Of a stretch of DNA of 64,000 nucleotides, positions 28,481-36,880 are shown in pieces. This DNA is from CAVXGU01 sp963761615. Its GTDB lineage: Bacteria > Acidobacteriota > Vicinamibacteria > Vicinamibacterales > CAVVIG01. Numbering within the stretch: position 1 is the stretch's first letter; each line of letters starts with the position of its first letter. A program made the position numbers and the translations under genes. Below the pieces are notes generated by a model. It ran no database searches. It saw only the letters and a list, made by a program, of their open reading frames with translations, and was not told where the DNA came from. The stretch is taken from assembly GCA_963761615.1 (NCBI GenBank), contig CAVXGU010000003.1, positions 1,984,001 through 2,048,000 on the forward strand, given 5' to 3'.

Positions 28481-29064
28481 TTGAGTGCCTCCTTTGGTAT
28501 TGTCGGGAGCGCCGTGGTCGGAGGCACCGGGACAAGATGTCGCTGCGTTTCCCCAAACGGAACGACCTTGGCCTGGCCCCTAGCGGTCGGCACCGGCGAG
28601 GCGTATTTGTGCACCGGCTTCTCGCTGCGCGACGTCGCAACGTCGAGCCGTCCACACCCGATCTCGTTCTTCTCAGCTAGATACTCGAACACCTCGGGAA
28701 TGTCCCGGATGAGTCGAAGCAATTCGTCAGCCGTTCTGCTCTGAAAGACAGTCCCGCGCTCCCATCGAACTACAGTCTTGGCCCCAACTCCAAGGAGCTG
28801 TTCCAGTTGAACTTGAGTTAGACCGCGAGCCAGGCGGATTTCACGGACCTGGTCAGGCGACAGGAGGCCATCCTGCCGACGCAGCTCGTCTGACGCCGCT
28901 CGCTGTGCAGCGTCCATTTGCTCAGGTGAATAGAAAGTCTCTCCGCAACGCTCACACCGAAAGCGCGTCACCGGCACGACAGCTGACCGTCGGCCAATCT
29001 CCACTTCCGCGCGCTCGCGCACCTCGGTCAAGGAACCGCCGCAGAGACAGCGTGTGAGATTCAT
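28477..29064 (-). CDS. mqsA: MqsA-type antitoxin with zinc finger, HTH and C-terminal chaperone-addiction tail
   Basis: 195 residues. N-terminal zinc-binding cysteines (C6, C8, C37, C40) as in MqsA/YgiT, central Xre-like HTH (LSPDQVREIRLARGLTQVQL ... TVVRWERG) to about residue 133, then a 62-residue tail absent from the 131-residue E. coli MqsA. In TAC systems this position holds the ChAD segment recognised by the SecB-like chaperone, which fits the next gene. ATG overlaps the toxin stop. Confidence 0.88.
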   Translation of the reverse strand: MNLTRCLCGGSLTEVRERAEVEIGRRSAVVPVTRFRCERCGETFYSPEQMDAAQRAASDELRRQDGLLSPDQVREIRLARGLTQVQLEQLLGVGAKTVVRWERGTVFQSRTADELLRLIRDIPEVFEYLAEKNEIGCGRLDVATSRSEKPVHKYASPVPTARGQAKVVPFGETQRHLVPVPPTTALPTIPKEALK

Positions 29065-29372
29065 CGAGACTGGTCCTTCTTAAACGAAATAACAGCGACA
29101 GTGCCTTCATGTAGTTGCAGCTTCATGTACACCCGATGCTCGAGATACTTAGCGCGATAAACGTCCTGCATCAACCCGGGATAGCTATAGGAGGGAAGCG
29201 TCTTGTAGTAGTCCGTTGAATCAAGCTCGCAGACGCAGGCTTCGATGTCGCGTCTCTCCAGACCGAGCTGACCGGCGCCGGTGAGAGCCACATGAGTGAC
29301 CATGTAGCGCCCTAGCTGAACAAGCTTTTGCATTTCGACGAGGTCATAAGCAGGGCAGTCCCCGTCGCTCAC
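29061..29372 (-). CDS. mqsR: MqsR-type toxin (mRNA interferase family)
   Basis: 103 residues, GTG start 8 nt from the operator palindrome. Aligns with MqsR across its length: MQKLVQLGRYMVTHVAL, LGLERRDIEACVCELDSTDYYK, the GLMQDVYRAKY segment matching DHTIWQDVYRP, and VYMKLQLHEGTVAVISFK. RelE-like fold cleaving mRNA; neutralised by the antitoxin. First gene of the operon, unlike many TA loci where the antitoxin leads. Confidence 0.86.
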   Translation of the reverse strand: MSDGDCPAYDLVEMQKLVQLGRYMVTHVALTGAGQLGLERRDIEACVCELDSTDYYKTLPSYSYPGLMQDVYRAKYLEHRVYMKLQLHEGTVAVISFKKDQSR

Positions 29373-29380
29373 GACCTATG

Positions 29381-29401
29381 AAGGTAGCACAATGCTACCT
29401 T
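29381..29401. promoter_or_regulatory. Palindromic operator of the TAC operon
   Basis: AAGGTAGCA-CAA-TGCTACCTT: perfect 9-bp arms with a 3-nt spacer, ending 8 nt before the toxin start codon and overlapping its leader. The position and half-site style (AGGT/ACCT) suit MqsA autorepression, whose known E. coli operator also contains AACCT/AGGTT halves. Confidence 0.7.
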
Positions 29402-29546
29402 GGTGTGCAAACCGCAAATATTGCTAAGGAAAAGGCCACCCTCCGCCGCCAACCCTGAAACGCTAAACCTGACCGTGGAACGTGCGGAAGGGAATGCGGC
29501 ACCGACCCATAGGTCGTCTTTGGTATGGCTCTTCTCCCAGGCTCAC

Positions 29547-29573
29547 GCTGCCCGGCGAGTGTCGCCGGGCAGC
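29547..29573. other. 12-bp-stem hairpin
   Basis: GCTGCCCGGCGA (29547-29558) and TCGCCGGGCAGC (29562-29573) with loop GTG. Lies in the 340-bp gene-free stretch 29402-29741 between the TAC operon and the integrase, followed by the candidate att sequence; no T-run, so probably not a terminator. Confidence 0.5.
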
Positions 29574-29580
29574 GGCCCCT

Positions 29581-29650
29581 CCCAACGTTTCCTGGCTACC
29601 CGTTGGGGATTCGAACCCGTGTGATGACAATTCCGGAAACGGGCTGAGTC
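29581..29650 (-). other. Candidate integrase attachment site with tRNA T-arm-like sequence
   Basis: The minus strand contains GGGTTCGAATCCCC followed by CAACGGGTAGCCA, resembling the T-arm and CCA end of a tRNA, and CCCAACG/CGTTGGG form an inverted repeat (29581-29587, 29601-29607). It lies about 90 bp from the integrase 3' end, where tyrosine-integrase att sites usually are. A full cloverleaf could not be folded, so it is not called a tRNA gene. Confidence 0.42.
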
Positions 29651-29741
29651 CATGGCGCTCCGGACGTAGGAAGGCGCCTGTCGACGCCATCGATGCCCAC
29701 TCCTCCCACCTCGCAGGCGCAGCGAGTCCTCCGACGCAAGA

Positions 29742-31532
29742 CTACACCGGCGCTCTACCGCCCCGCAGCATCAGCAAAGAGCCCGTTCGGGGTTTGCTGA
29801 TCGGCGGTTGGAGGGTTGGCAGCCCTTGCCCCATTTGTTCCACCGCCGCACGGGCAGTGTCGTCATTCGCACGGATGTACCGCATAAAGGTCTGCGGTGA
29901 GTGGCCCAGAATCTTCGCGCCCGTCTTCGCGTCGCCGCCGACTAGCGGAGCCAATGCTGTCGCGAACGAGTGCCGGAAGCAGTGCGGCGTGAAGTATAGC
30001 GATGCCCCCGTGTACGGATCTTTCACTCGGCGAGCTGCCACAGTCACTTGGTAGTAAAGCTCGTGGTACCAGGGCACCCTCGTTTCGTCCGGCACGCACG
30101 TACGATCCGCCAGACGGTCGAAGAGGTCGTACTTGACGAACAGTGTCAGCGCCCCGATCCCATGCGCGTTGAGGGGAATCCGGCGCCTGGTCAGCTCTCG
30201 TTCCAGGCGCCCCGCATGACGCCGATGCTTCTCGGTGGGCATCATCACCACACGCTCCTGAAGCCGCAGGTCCTCGGGTTCAAGGAGCGCCAGTTCGCCG
30301 ACGCGTGCGCCCGTGTGTGCCAGCACTGAGGCACGAATGAACGCTTTCGTAATGCGGTTGCGGTCGCGAGACGGTCGGTAAGGCACGACATCGTGCTGCA
30401 TTGCCTGCACCAGCGCCCGGACTTGCTCGAGCGATGGGGCCCGATCGGTGCCGAAGTCGTACGGAGAGACTGGATAGTCCAACCGGGCTCGTCGCGAGCC
30501 CTCACGCAGGGCATTCCGAAAGCCGCCAACAGCAAAGTATCCGAACCTCCTGAGCGTGGTGCCGCCGTTGTAGCGACTCGGATAGTCCACGTATTGGCGA
30601 CAGGCTTCAAGAGCTTCGCGTTTCAATATGACGACGCGAGGCTGCGCCTGCTCCACGGCGACGCGCACCACGCCGTGGCCCTTGACGGTGGTGTAGCGTT
30701 CCACGATCCGCTTCGCAGGCACACGTAGCAGGCCCGCTCGCAAGTCGAACGCGCGAGCATCGCGAATCGACCAGAGTTCCTGGATTGTGATCCCGGCGAA
30801 TCCCAGCAGGGCGGTCCGCACCGACGAGAACGACGGGTGCTGGCGTTGCGCCACCAGTGGTGGGTTGCGCATCGCCTCCAGCAGCTCCATCACTACGGGC
30901 ATTGGCTGTGCCTTCTCGACCTCAGGGGACTTCGGGGGCAAGCGATCTTTCAGCGCGAGCACTGGATTAGATCGCTCAGGATAGAGCACCACAAAGAGAT
31001 TCGAGAGGTGGAGCGCCCGTGCCCGTAGCGTCGCTGACGTCCACTTCCGCGCCGACACCCCCTTCTTCTTCCGTACGACTGTGGCCTGCTTCCACTCTTC
31101 GAGCGCCAGTTCCACAAGTGCGGGCGTGATGGCGTCGGTCCTGAAGGCTGTCCCAAGCTTTGTGGTCAGCCAGGCCCGCCATACCTCCAGGTTATGAACG
31201 CGGCCGCGATAGTCGGAGGATGTCGCGCGCCTGGCAAGGTAGGTCTGGACATCGTCTTCGAATACGCCGGACTGCGCGCGCACCGAGTCCCGTCGGAGGT
31301 CTTGCACGCGCATCGCTCGTTCGTGCTGGAGGAAGTCGAGCGTCGCGCGTAGAGTGTCGCAGACATCTTGCGGGTACAACTGGTCGAATTCTCCAACGCC
31401 TCGCCGGCGTGCCCTTACCCGCCATACCCACTGGGGACATGCGGCCAAGTCTGCGGTCGTTCGCAGCGGCCGCCTCGTGTGCGGATGCGCGCGCGTGATG
31501 CCGACTGGCAGCCGGTCGGTTCGAGAAGCCAT
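29742..31532 (-). CDS. Tyrosine site-specific recombinase (integrase)
   Basis: 596 residues from ATG 31532 behind GGGAG. Catalytic boxes: HTGARVGEL (Arg), HCFRHSFAT (HxxR), and LGHSPQTFMRY (His and nucleophilic Tyr). The long N-terminal 300 residues include a SAM-like core-binding region. Preceded by an AlpA-like gene 8 nt upstream, the classic regulator/excisionase-integrase pair. Intact and likely active. Confidence 0.92.
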   Translation of the reverse strand: MASRTDRLPVGITRAHPHTRRPLRTTADLAACPQWVWRVRARRRGVGEFDQLYPQDVCDTLRATLDFLQHERAMRVQDLRRDSVRAQSGVFEDDVQTYLARRATSSDYRGRVHNLEVWRAWLTTKLGTAFRTDAITPALVELALEEWKQATVVRKKKGVSARKWTSATLRARALHLSNLFVVLYPERSNPVLALKDRLPPKSPEVEKAQPMPVVMELLEAMRNPPLVAQRQHPSFSSVRTALLGFAGITIQELWSIRDARAFDLRAGLLRVPAKRIVERYTTVKGHGVVRVAVEQAQPRVVILKREALEACRQYVDYPSRYNGGTTLRRFGYFAVGGFRNALREGSRRARLDYPVSPYDFGTDRAPSLEQVRALVQAMQHDVVPYRPSRDRNRITKAFIRASVLAHTGARVGELALLEPEDLRLQERVVMMPTEKHRRHAGRLERELTRRRIPLNAHGIGALTLFVKYDLFDRLADRTCVPDETRVPWYHELYYQVTVAARRVKDPYTGASLYFTPHCFRHSFATALAPLVGGDAKTGAKILGHSPQTFMRYIRANDDTARAAVEQMGQGLPTLQPPISKPRTGSLLMLRGGRAPV

Positions 31533-31540
31533 CGTGCCTG

Positions 31541-31774
31541 CTACTCCCGGTTGCGCAGAAGATAGCGCAACACATCAATGCCCGCGAACTGCACCCGGCG
31601 CGTGGTAGGGTGCAGCGGTCGGATCGGGAAGCGATTGCGCTGCCGCAGCCGATAGATCGTCGCGCGCGACATACCGATCCAGCGCGGCAAATCGTCCAAC
31701 TCGATCACGGATGGTAGCTCGCGTGCGAGACGAGCCGCGTACTCGCGTTCGGCCTCGGTCAAGATAGCAGCCAC
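31541..31774 (-). CDS. AlpA-like helix-turn-helix protein (excisionase/regulator)
   Basis: 77 residues, GTG start after AGGAGAC. The MerR/AlpA-type winged helix reads LPRWIGMSRATIYRLRQRNRFP then a basic VQFAGIDVLRYLL. Proteins of this type regulate or direct excision with the adjacent tyrosine integrase. 8-nt gap to the integrase start. Confidence 0.8.
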   Translation of the reverse strand: MAAILTEAEREYAARLARELPSVIELDDLPRWIGMSRATIYRLRQRNRFPIRPLHPTTRRVQFAGIDVLRYLLRNRE

Positions 31775-31829
31775 AGGAGTCTCCTCTTTATCCTAGTACA
31801 CCGAATACGTGCTGTACACAGCCGGCGTG

Positions 31830-32873
31830 TCAGTAAAACCACGGCTCGGCTGACACCGCAGAGCCAACGTCTGTCGCGACCGGGCTGTGCTGACGCTGCT
31901 CGCCAGCGACGTGGCCCTTTGATATGAGCGGCGTCAGCTCGTACTCGTCACTCACGGGCAGATACTTCCCCGTGCGAACCACGGCAGCAATTCGACGATG
32001 GCCGCAGAATCGGTCCAATTGCACTACGAGGTTGATGGAGTCCGCGATTTGGTGGCAGGCGGCGGCGTACGGCAGGTCGACGCCGGACTGCAGCACGCAC
32101 GAGGCCAATCGGGACAACGCCTGGTGGGCTGAATTCGCGTGGATCGTGCACATTGACCCGGCGTGCCCGGTATTGAGCGCCTGTAGGAGGTCGTACGCTT
32201 CCCCGCCTCGGACCTCACCAAGAAGAATACGGTCTGGCCGGTGTCGCAATGTTGCGCGAAGGAGATCGCGAATCGTCACAGCCGGAAGGTCGCGAAGGGC
32301 CCGGCGTGCCTCGAAGCGCACCACGTTGGATTTGTCCAGTTGCAGCTCGCCCGTGTCTTCAATGATCACGACGCGATCCTGTGCGGGCAGCAGGCCAGCC
32401 AGAGCATTCAGTAGCGTGGTCTTGCCCGTGCTCGTCCCGCCGCTAATGAGAATGTTCTGGCGTCGCTCGATTGATTGGCAGAGGTGATCGAGCGTAGCGA
32501 CACCCAGCGTGCCGACCTCCACGAGTTGATCCACCGTGTAGAGCCCCGTCCTGAACTTGCGGATCGTCAGCGTTGTGCCGTGCGGGCTGCACGGCGGGAT
32601 TACGGCGGCGACACGTGAGCCATCTGGGAGCCGCGCATCAAGGATCGGCTGCTCCTCCGAGATGTCGTCGCCGAGCAGACGGGCAATGTTCCGGACCGCG
32701 ACCTGCAGGTTCTTCTCGGTGAGCTGCACGCGTGTTGCCTCGGTGAGCGTGCCTTGACGTTCCACGAACACCCGCCCGCCGGGGTTCACCATGATCTCGC
32801 TGACCTCCGAATCCTGTAGGAAGGGGGCGATCGGCCGGAGAAACGGCAGGATGATCTCGAAGCTCACGGTCAC
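31830..32873 (-). CDS. Conjugative transfer ATPase, TrbB/VirB11-like
   Basis: About 347 residues from the GTG that overlaps the coupling-protein stop (GTG at 32867 also possible). Walker A GGTSTGKTT, Asp box VVIIEDTGELQL, Walker B region DRILLGEVRGGEAYDLL and the His box TGHAGSMCTIHANSA identify a secretion ATPase of the TrbB/VirB11/CpaF superfamily. An ORF opening at 33323 is a shadow of traG. No channel genes accompany it. Confidence 0.88.
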   Translation of the reverse strand: MTVSFEIILPFLRPIAPFLQDSEVSEIMVNPGGRVFVERQGTLTEATRVQLTEKNLQVAVRNIARLLGDDISEEQPILDARLPDGSRVAAVIPPCSPHGTTLTIRKFRTGLYTVDQLVEVGTLGVATLDHLCQSIERRQNILISGGTSTGKTTLLNALAGLLPAQDRVVIIEDTGELQLDKSNVVRFEARRALRDLPAVTIRDLLRATLRHRPDRILLGEVRGGEAYDLLQALNTGHAGSMCTIHANSAHQALSRLASCVLQSGVDLPYAAACHQIADSINLVVQLDRFCGHRRIAAVVRTGKYLPVSDEYELTPLISKGHVAGEQRQHSPVATDVGSAVSAEPWFY

Positions 32874-34851
32874 ACCTCTCCTCGACGTACCTGCTCGAAG
32901 TACGTCCGCTGGCGATCCAAGTAGCTGGGCTTCAGATAGCAGAACGTTGGCGGCTGTGGATTGAGTCCGTCGTACGCGAGAACAATGGCCTGGGCGTTCC
33001 GCAGCTCGGCGAACACCTTCGCCTCGAAGACGTTGTCGCGGTGGACTGCGTAGCTCTTCGACGTGCTGATCGTCGACTTGTGCGCCGCGGCTTGTCCGGT
33101 GAGCACGCTGATGCGGGCGTCCTGGCCACTCTCGGCCAGGTGGTACTGCGGCACGAGGCGCTCCGCCCGCCCGCAGAGGTCGCTCGCGACCTTCGCGCTG
33201 AAATCGTCCGTGAGCGCCAGGAACACCTTGGTCCGGAAGGTCTGGAGAAGCGTCCGCCAGCTCTCGCCCGGGAGCGCGGACTTGAGCGAGCTCAGACTCT
33301 GCGTCGCCACGATGGCGATGCACTTGCCCTGGCGTGAGAGGCTGAAGAACTTCTCATCACCGGTCGGATCTCCTCCCCCGCCGTCGCGAACGCGTGGTAC
33401 TCGTCGCAGAGGAACAGCACCTCTCGCCAGTGTCGAGCGGACTGCGCGGCCATCGCCGGGATGCGCGCCAGGACGGCTCGCTGGAAGTCCTGCTTCATCA
33501 TCGTCCCAATGACTTTGGCGAGCGCGGGGTTCGTGGCCATCGGGAAGTTCAGGGCGCACATCCGGCCGGTGTCGAGGAGCGTGCCGAACGGGGGCAGCGG
33601 CCGGCCGTACCGGCCATCGGCGTTCGCGATCGGGTCGTAGCACGCCTTGGGTGGACAGAAGACGTATTTCACGGCGGGACTGTCATCGAAGAGCGACAGG
33701 AACACCGAAATCCCTTCGATGATGGAGGTCCGCAGCTTGGGTTCGATCCGGCGCCAATCGTGCTCGAACCACCGCTTAACGGCCTCGAGCTGCTGCAGGC
33801 GGGGATCGTCGTCAAGGGTCTTGCGCCGCCGGCTGTACGTGATGTTGTGGGCCTCAAGGCGCGTCCGGACCTCCTCGGTGTCGGGCCCCGCCACGTGGCC
33901 GGACGCGGGATCCAGTTGCATCCCCAGTTCGCCCCACTTGGCATCGGACTCGTACGCGTCACGCGAGAACACGACCTCCATGGCCGGCCTGAGCCGAGCC
34001 TCGCCTTCGGCCAGCTTCTCCGCGAGCCGATCCGGGTTGATCGCGCACTCGTACACATCGAACAGCGTCACGTAGTCGTCGACGACCTTGTGGAGCAGGA
34101 TGATGAACTTCACGAGGTTCGTGTAGGCCTGCTGCCAGAACGGCTCCTTCCCTTTCCCGAACACGGCATTCACCAGGGACGCGATCCCATAGGCCAGGGC
34201 GTAGGCGTCGAGGTCGTTGTGGAGCGGGTTGTAGCGCCAGGCGCCGTCCAGGCTGACCTCCAGGTAGTCCTCCCCGCGGCCGTGCTGCTGCGGCAGACGC
34301 CGGATGTCGTGGCAGAAGTCGCCTTTGACCTCGAGGACGAGACCGCCGATGCGGCGCTCCGGATCCCTTGAGCGGTAGCCGAGGATCTGGTCGGCATAGG
34401 GATAGAGGCACCCGGTGGTCTTGCCGCTGCCGACGGCGCCGATCACGGCGATGCCGGTGAAGAGCCCGGCCGCGGGCACGGTCAACCACGTCGGATGTTC
34501 GACCGGCACCGGCTTGAGCGGATGGTGCTGCTCGCCGAGCACGACGAACAAGGATTCGCGGGTCTCGACCTCCGGAAACGGGGGCAACGGCCCCGGTGCG
34601 CCGTGCGGCTGCCGCCCGCGGATGAAGATGTACGCGAGCGCACCGATCACCGACGCGGCCAGGTACGGCGTCGTGAACAGCAGCGTCACATACCCCACGT
34701 ACAACGTCCGGTAGAGCCCCGGCCGATACACGGCGATCAGCCCCAGGATGGGGTCGTCGGCACGCCACGGGACGATGGTGCGGCCGGCGAAGCCCAGGAC
34801 GCCGGCGACCACGCCGCTCACCCACGCCCGGTGCTCGAGGAGTCTCCTCAC
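32870..34851 (-). CDS. Type IV coupling protein, VirD4/TraG-like (one frameshift)
   Basis: DNA-pumping ATPase linking relaxosome and type IV channel. Two N-terminal membrane segments, Walker A GAVGSGKTT and Walker B VLFLCDEYHAFATAG. The ORF breaks at a G5 run (complement of 33375-33379): with a sixth G the frame continues GGGDPTGDEKFFSLSRQG, IVATQSLSSLKSAL, to the stop at 32870 overlapping trbB. About 660 residues when repaired. GTG start overlaps the RHH gene stop. The broken copy may be a sequencing artefact. Confidence 0.87.
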
Positions 34852-35171
34852 GCGCGGTCCTTGCCGGCTGGGCGGCGTGTCGCCTCGGAGGGTGCGTTGC
34901 GCGTCGTGTCCGGCGATGTACCGGCTACGGCGGCCGGCGGCGCAGCCACCGTCGTAGTCGTGCTCTTGGCCGGATGCTCCCGCGCGCGCTGCCAGGCGAG
35001 GAAGTCCTTGTCGTGGCGGAAGACGCGGCGCAGGGCTTCCGACACGATGTACTCCTTGGTGCTGCCCAGAAACTCGGCGTAGTCACGGAGCTGCGTGTGC
35101 AGCTCGCGCTCCAAGCGCAGCGGGACCGGATCTCGGTCTGGTGCGGCGGGCGGCGCAGGAATCAACGGCAC
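34848..35171 (-). CDS. Ribbon-helix-helix protein, plasmid partition/mobilisation type
   Basis: 107 residues from GTG 35171 behind AAAGGA. RHH core: PVPLRLERELHTQLRDYAEF then TKEYIVSEALRRVF. C-terminal third is Ala/Thr/Pro-rich and disordered. Stop overlaps the coupling-protein GTG. Possibly an accessory DNA-binding protein of the transfer module or a repressor. The ORF extension to 35465 is not supported. Confidence 0.7.
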   Translation of the reverse strand: MPLIPAPPAAPDRDPVPLRLERELHTQLRDYAEFLGSTKEYIVSEALRRVFRHDKDFLAWQRAREHPAKSTTTTVAAPPAAVAGTSPDTTRNAPSEATRRPAGKDRA

Positions 35172-35251
35172 GGGATGATCCTTTCGTGAGCGTGTCGCGC
35201 ATCCGCGTGTGGTGCGCCGGCGCGATTGTTCGTTGTTCGAATCGTGATCAC

Positions 35252-35341
35252 GGGTCCGAGACAGGAGCGACCCCACGGCGTGGTACGCGGGCTGCCAGCA
35301 GCCCGGTCCGCCGGACAGGGGGTCGCTCCTGTCTCGGACCC
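35252..35341. repeat. Perfect 23-bp inverted repeat (cruciform/REP-like)
   Basis: Arms 35252-35274 and 35319-35341 are perfect reverse complements; the 44-nt spacer holds its own hairpin GGGCTG/CAGCCC. It fills the gene-free 35172-35483 stretch between two minus-strand transfer genes. Could be a dispersed REP/RAYT-type element, an oriT-like site or a transcription barrier; nothing distinguishes these here. Confidence 0.75.
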
Positions 35342-35483
35342 CCTCGGCCCCGCTTCCGCGACGCCGACGGGCGGCGCCGTCAACCTGCGGTCGTGCGGGC
35401 GTTTGCGCCCCGGCGGTGGCGACTTTTCCACCGCCCCGGGCAAGGAACCTGCCCTGCCCGGGCACGACAGCGCGCGCCGGCGT

Positions 35484-36500
35484 TTACGAGGCATCCGTGT
35501 GGGCATCGAGGCCCTCCGTGACCAGGTACGGGTGCGGCAAAATGACGGCCTCGAAGGCTGCGGGCCCAGGGTGATTGGCCCCCGGCTCGCCCGCCCGCGC
35601 GAGGGCCGCGTCCCCGTCCAGGGTCCAGGCGACATAGAGGGGGTCAAGGTCGCGTCCGACCCGGGCGCGCCAGCTCAAATAGCGATTGAGCCCCTCCGTC
35701 CTGAGCTCGGCCCAGGCCTGTCGCTCGTAGAGCCGGCGCAGGCGGAAGAACGCGCCGATGTCCTCACGCGCCAGCCCTGGCGCGACCTCCGGGGCGACCC
35801 CGAAGGCCCGCTCGAAGACGGCGGCGGCGAGCCTCGCCTGTTGGGGACGCTCCCCCACGTACAGGACCTGGCGGCGCGGCAACGCCGCGAGCAGCTGGGC
35901 ATGGTGGCGCAAGAAGGTCGCGAAGCCCGAGAGGGAGCGGGCGCCGTCGTCCACGTAGCCACACACGACGGTCGGGGCGGTGCCATCGGCCTCGAGCAGA
36001 CCGAACAGCAGTGGGTCCGGAAAGTAGCGGATGATCGGCGCCGCGGACCGGTAGTGCTGGAGCGCCTGCTGCGGGAGCCGCGCGCGGTCGAGGCCCAGGC
36101 GATCGCAGTACGCGACGCGTTCGGGTTCGCTCGCGAGGAACTGCAGGTCGGGACGGAGGAGTGCGAGGTCGAGCCCCATCAGGCGCCCCTTGATCGCCAG
36201 CACCGGACGGCGGCGCCGGTCGCCCCAGGTGGTGCCGGGCGCCCCCGTATAGAGCGCCTGCGACGCCAAGTGATAGACGTGCGTCGTGCGGCAGAAGGTG
36301 TGCCGCGTCGCGTGACGGCGGACCAGGAGCCGACGCGTGAACTCGACGACCGCCCGCCCTTTGGTGCAGCCCATCCAGTCGAGGTACTGCCGCCGGATGA
36401 AGTAGCCGCCGTGGCGGGCCACACACGCGAGAAAGGCCGCCTGGCGCGGCGGGTAGCCCAGGCCTTCAATGGCGATGGCGCGCGGGTCCGGGGCGGTCAT
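35484..36500 (-). CDS. Hypothetical winged-helix protein of the transfer module
   Basis: 338 residues. N-terminal half reads like a winged-helix DNA-binding domain (PPRQAAFLACVARHGGYFIRRQYLDW), loosely similar to replication-relaxation/mobilisation proteins; the C-terminal half (GTAPTVVCGYVDDG...) could be a nuclease-like or Rossmann-like domain. No catalytic motif proven. The ATG overlaps the small upstream ORF stop (ATGA). Confidence 0.68.
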   Translation of the reverse strand: MTAPDPRAIAIEGLGYPPRQAAFLACVARHGGYFIRRQYLDWMGCTKGRAVVEFTRRLLVRRHATRHTFCRTTHVYHLASQALYTGAPGTTWGDRRRRPVLAIKGRLMGLDLALLRPDLQFLASEPERVAYCDRLGLDRARLPQQALQHYRSAAPIIRYFPDPLLFGLLEADGTAPTVVCGYVDDGARSLSGFATFLRHHAQLLAALPRRQVLYVGERPQQARLAAAVFERAFGVAPEVAPGLAREDIGAFFRLRRLYERQAWAELRTEGLNRYLSWRARVGRDLDPLYVAWTLDGDAALARAGEPGANHPGPAAFEAVILPHPYLVTEGLDAHTDAS

Positions 36501-36622
36501 AGGGAGAAGATCTCCGCGACGACGCCGCGGTCCTCGAGGGCGGCAGTCAAGCGTCCGGTCTGCGAGGCCGGCGCGTAGATGGTGAAGCCGGCCTGCGCCT
36601 TCTGGAGGTCACTCAGTGGCAT
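36497..36622 (-). CDS. Small ORF coupled to the winged-helix gene
   Basis: 41 residues from ATG 36622, with AGGAG seven bases upstream; stop and next ATG overlap. Sequence begins MPLSDLQKAQAGFTIYAPA. No homology recognised. Good ribosome site and ATGA overlap are the evidence for translation. Confidence 0.55.
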   Translation of the reverse strand: MPLSDLQKAQAGFTIYAPASQTGRLTAALEDRGVVAEIFSL

Positions 36623-36832
36623 CGGGCGCTCCTATCGACGGGAGCCTCAGGCAAAAGGCGTGACAGGTCGCCGCGATTCGGGCCGGGACACCAGTGCGCC
36701 CCCCGGTCGGTCCGCACGCCGACGCGCAACAGACGCGTCTTTCTTGAAGAAACGTGCGCGAGCGACGTACGTCGAGCGCGTCGCACATCAGGGAGCACGT
36801 CTGCGCGCGCCGGTTGTCCGGGGCGCGGCCGA

Positions 36833-36880
36833 GGGTCAGAGATGACCCTGAGGGTCAGACCACAGGGTCATTTCTGACCC
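36833..36880. repeat. 18-bp inverted repeat built from GGGTCA units (REP-like)
   Basis: Arms 36833-36850 and 36863-36880, one G-T position, with a further GGGTCA in the 12-nt loop, so four half-sites in 50 bp. It overlaps the 3' end of a decayed reading frame. Repeat spacing resembles REP/BIME palindromes; operator or terminator roles are also possible. Confidence 0.65.

Noticed and set aside
29590..29690. tRNA gene
   Set aside because: T-arm-like GGGTTCGAATCCCC is present but the T-stem pairs only three bases and no D or anticodon arm fits.
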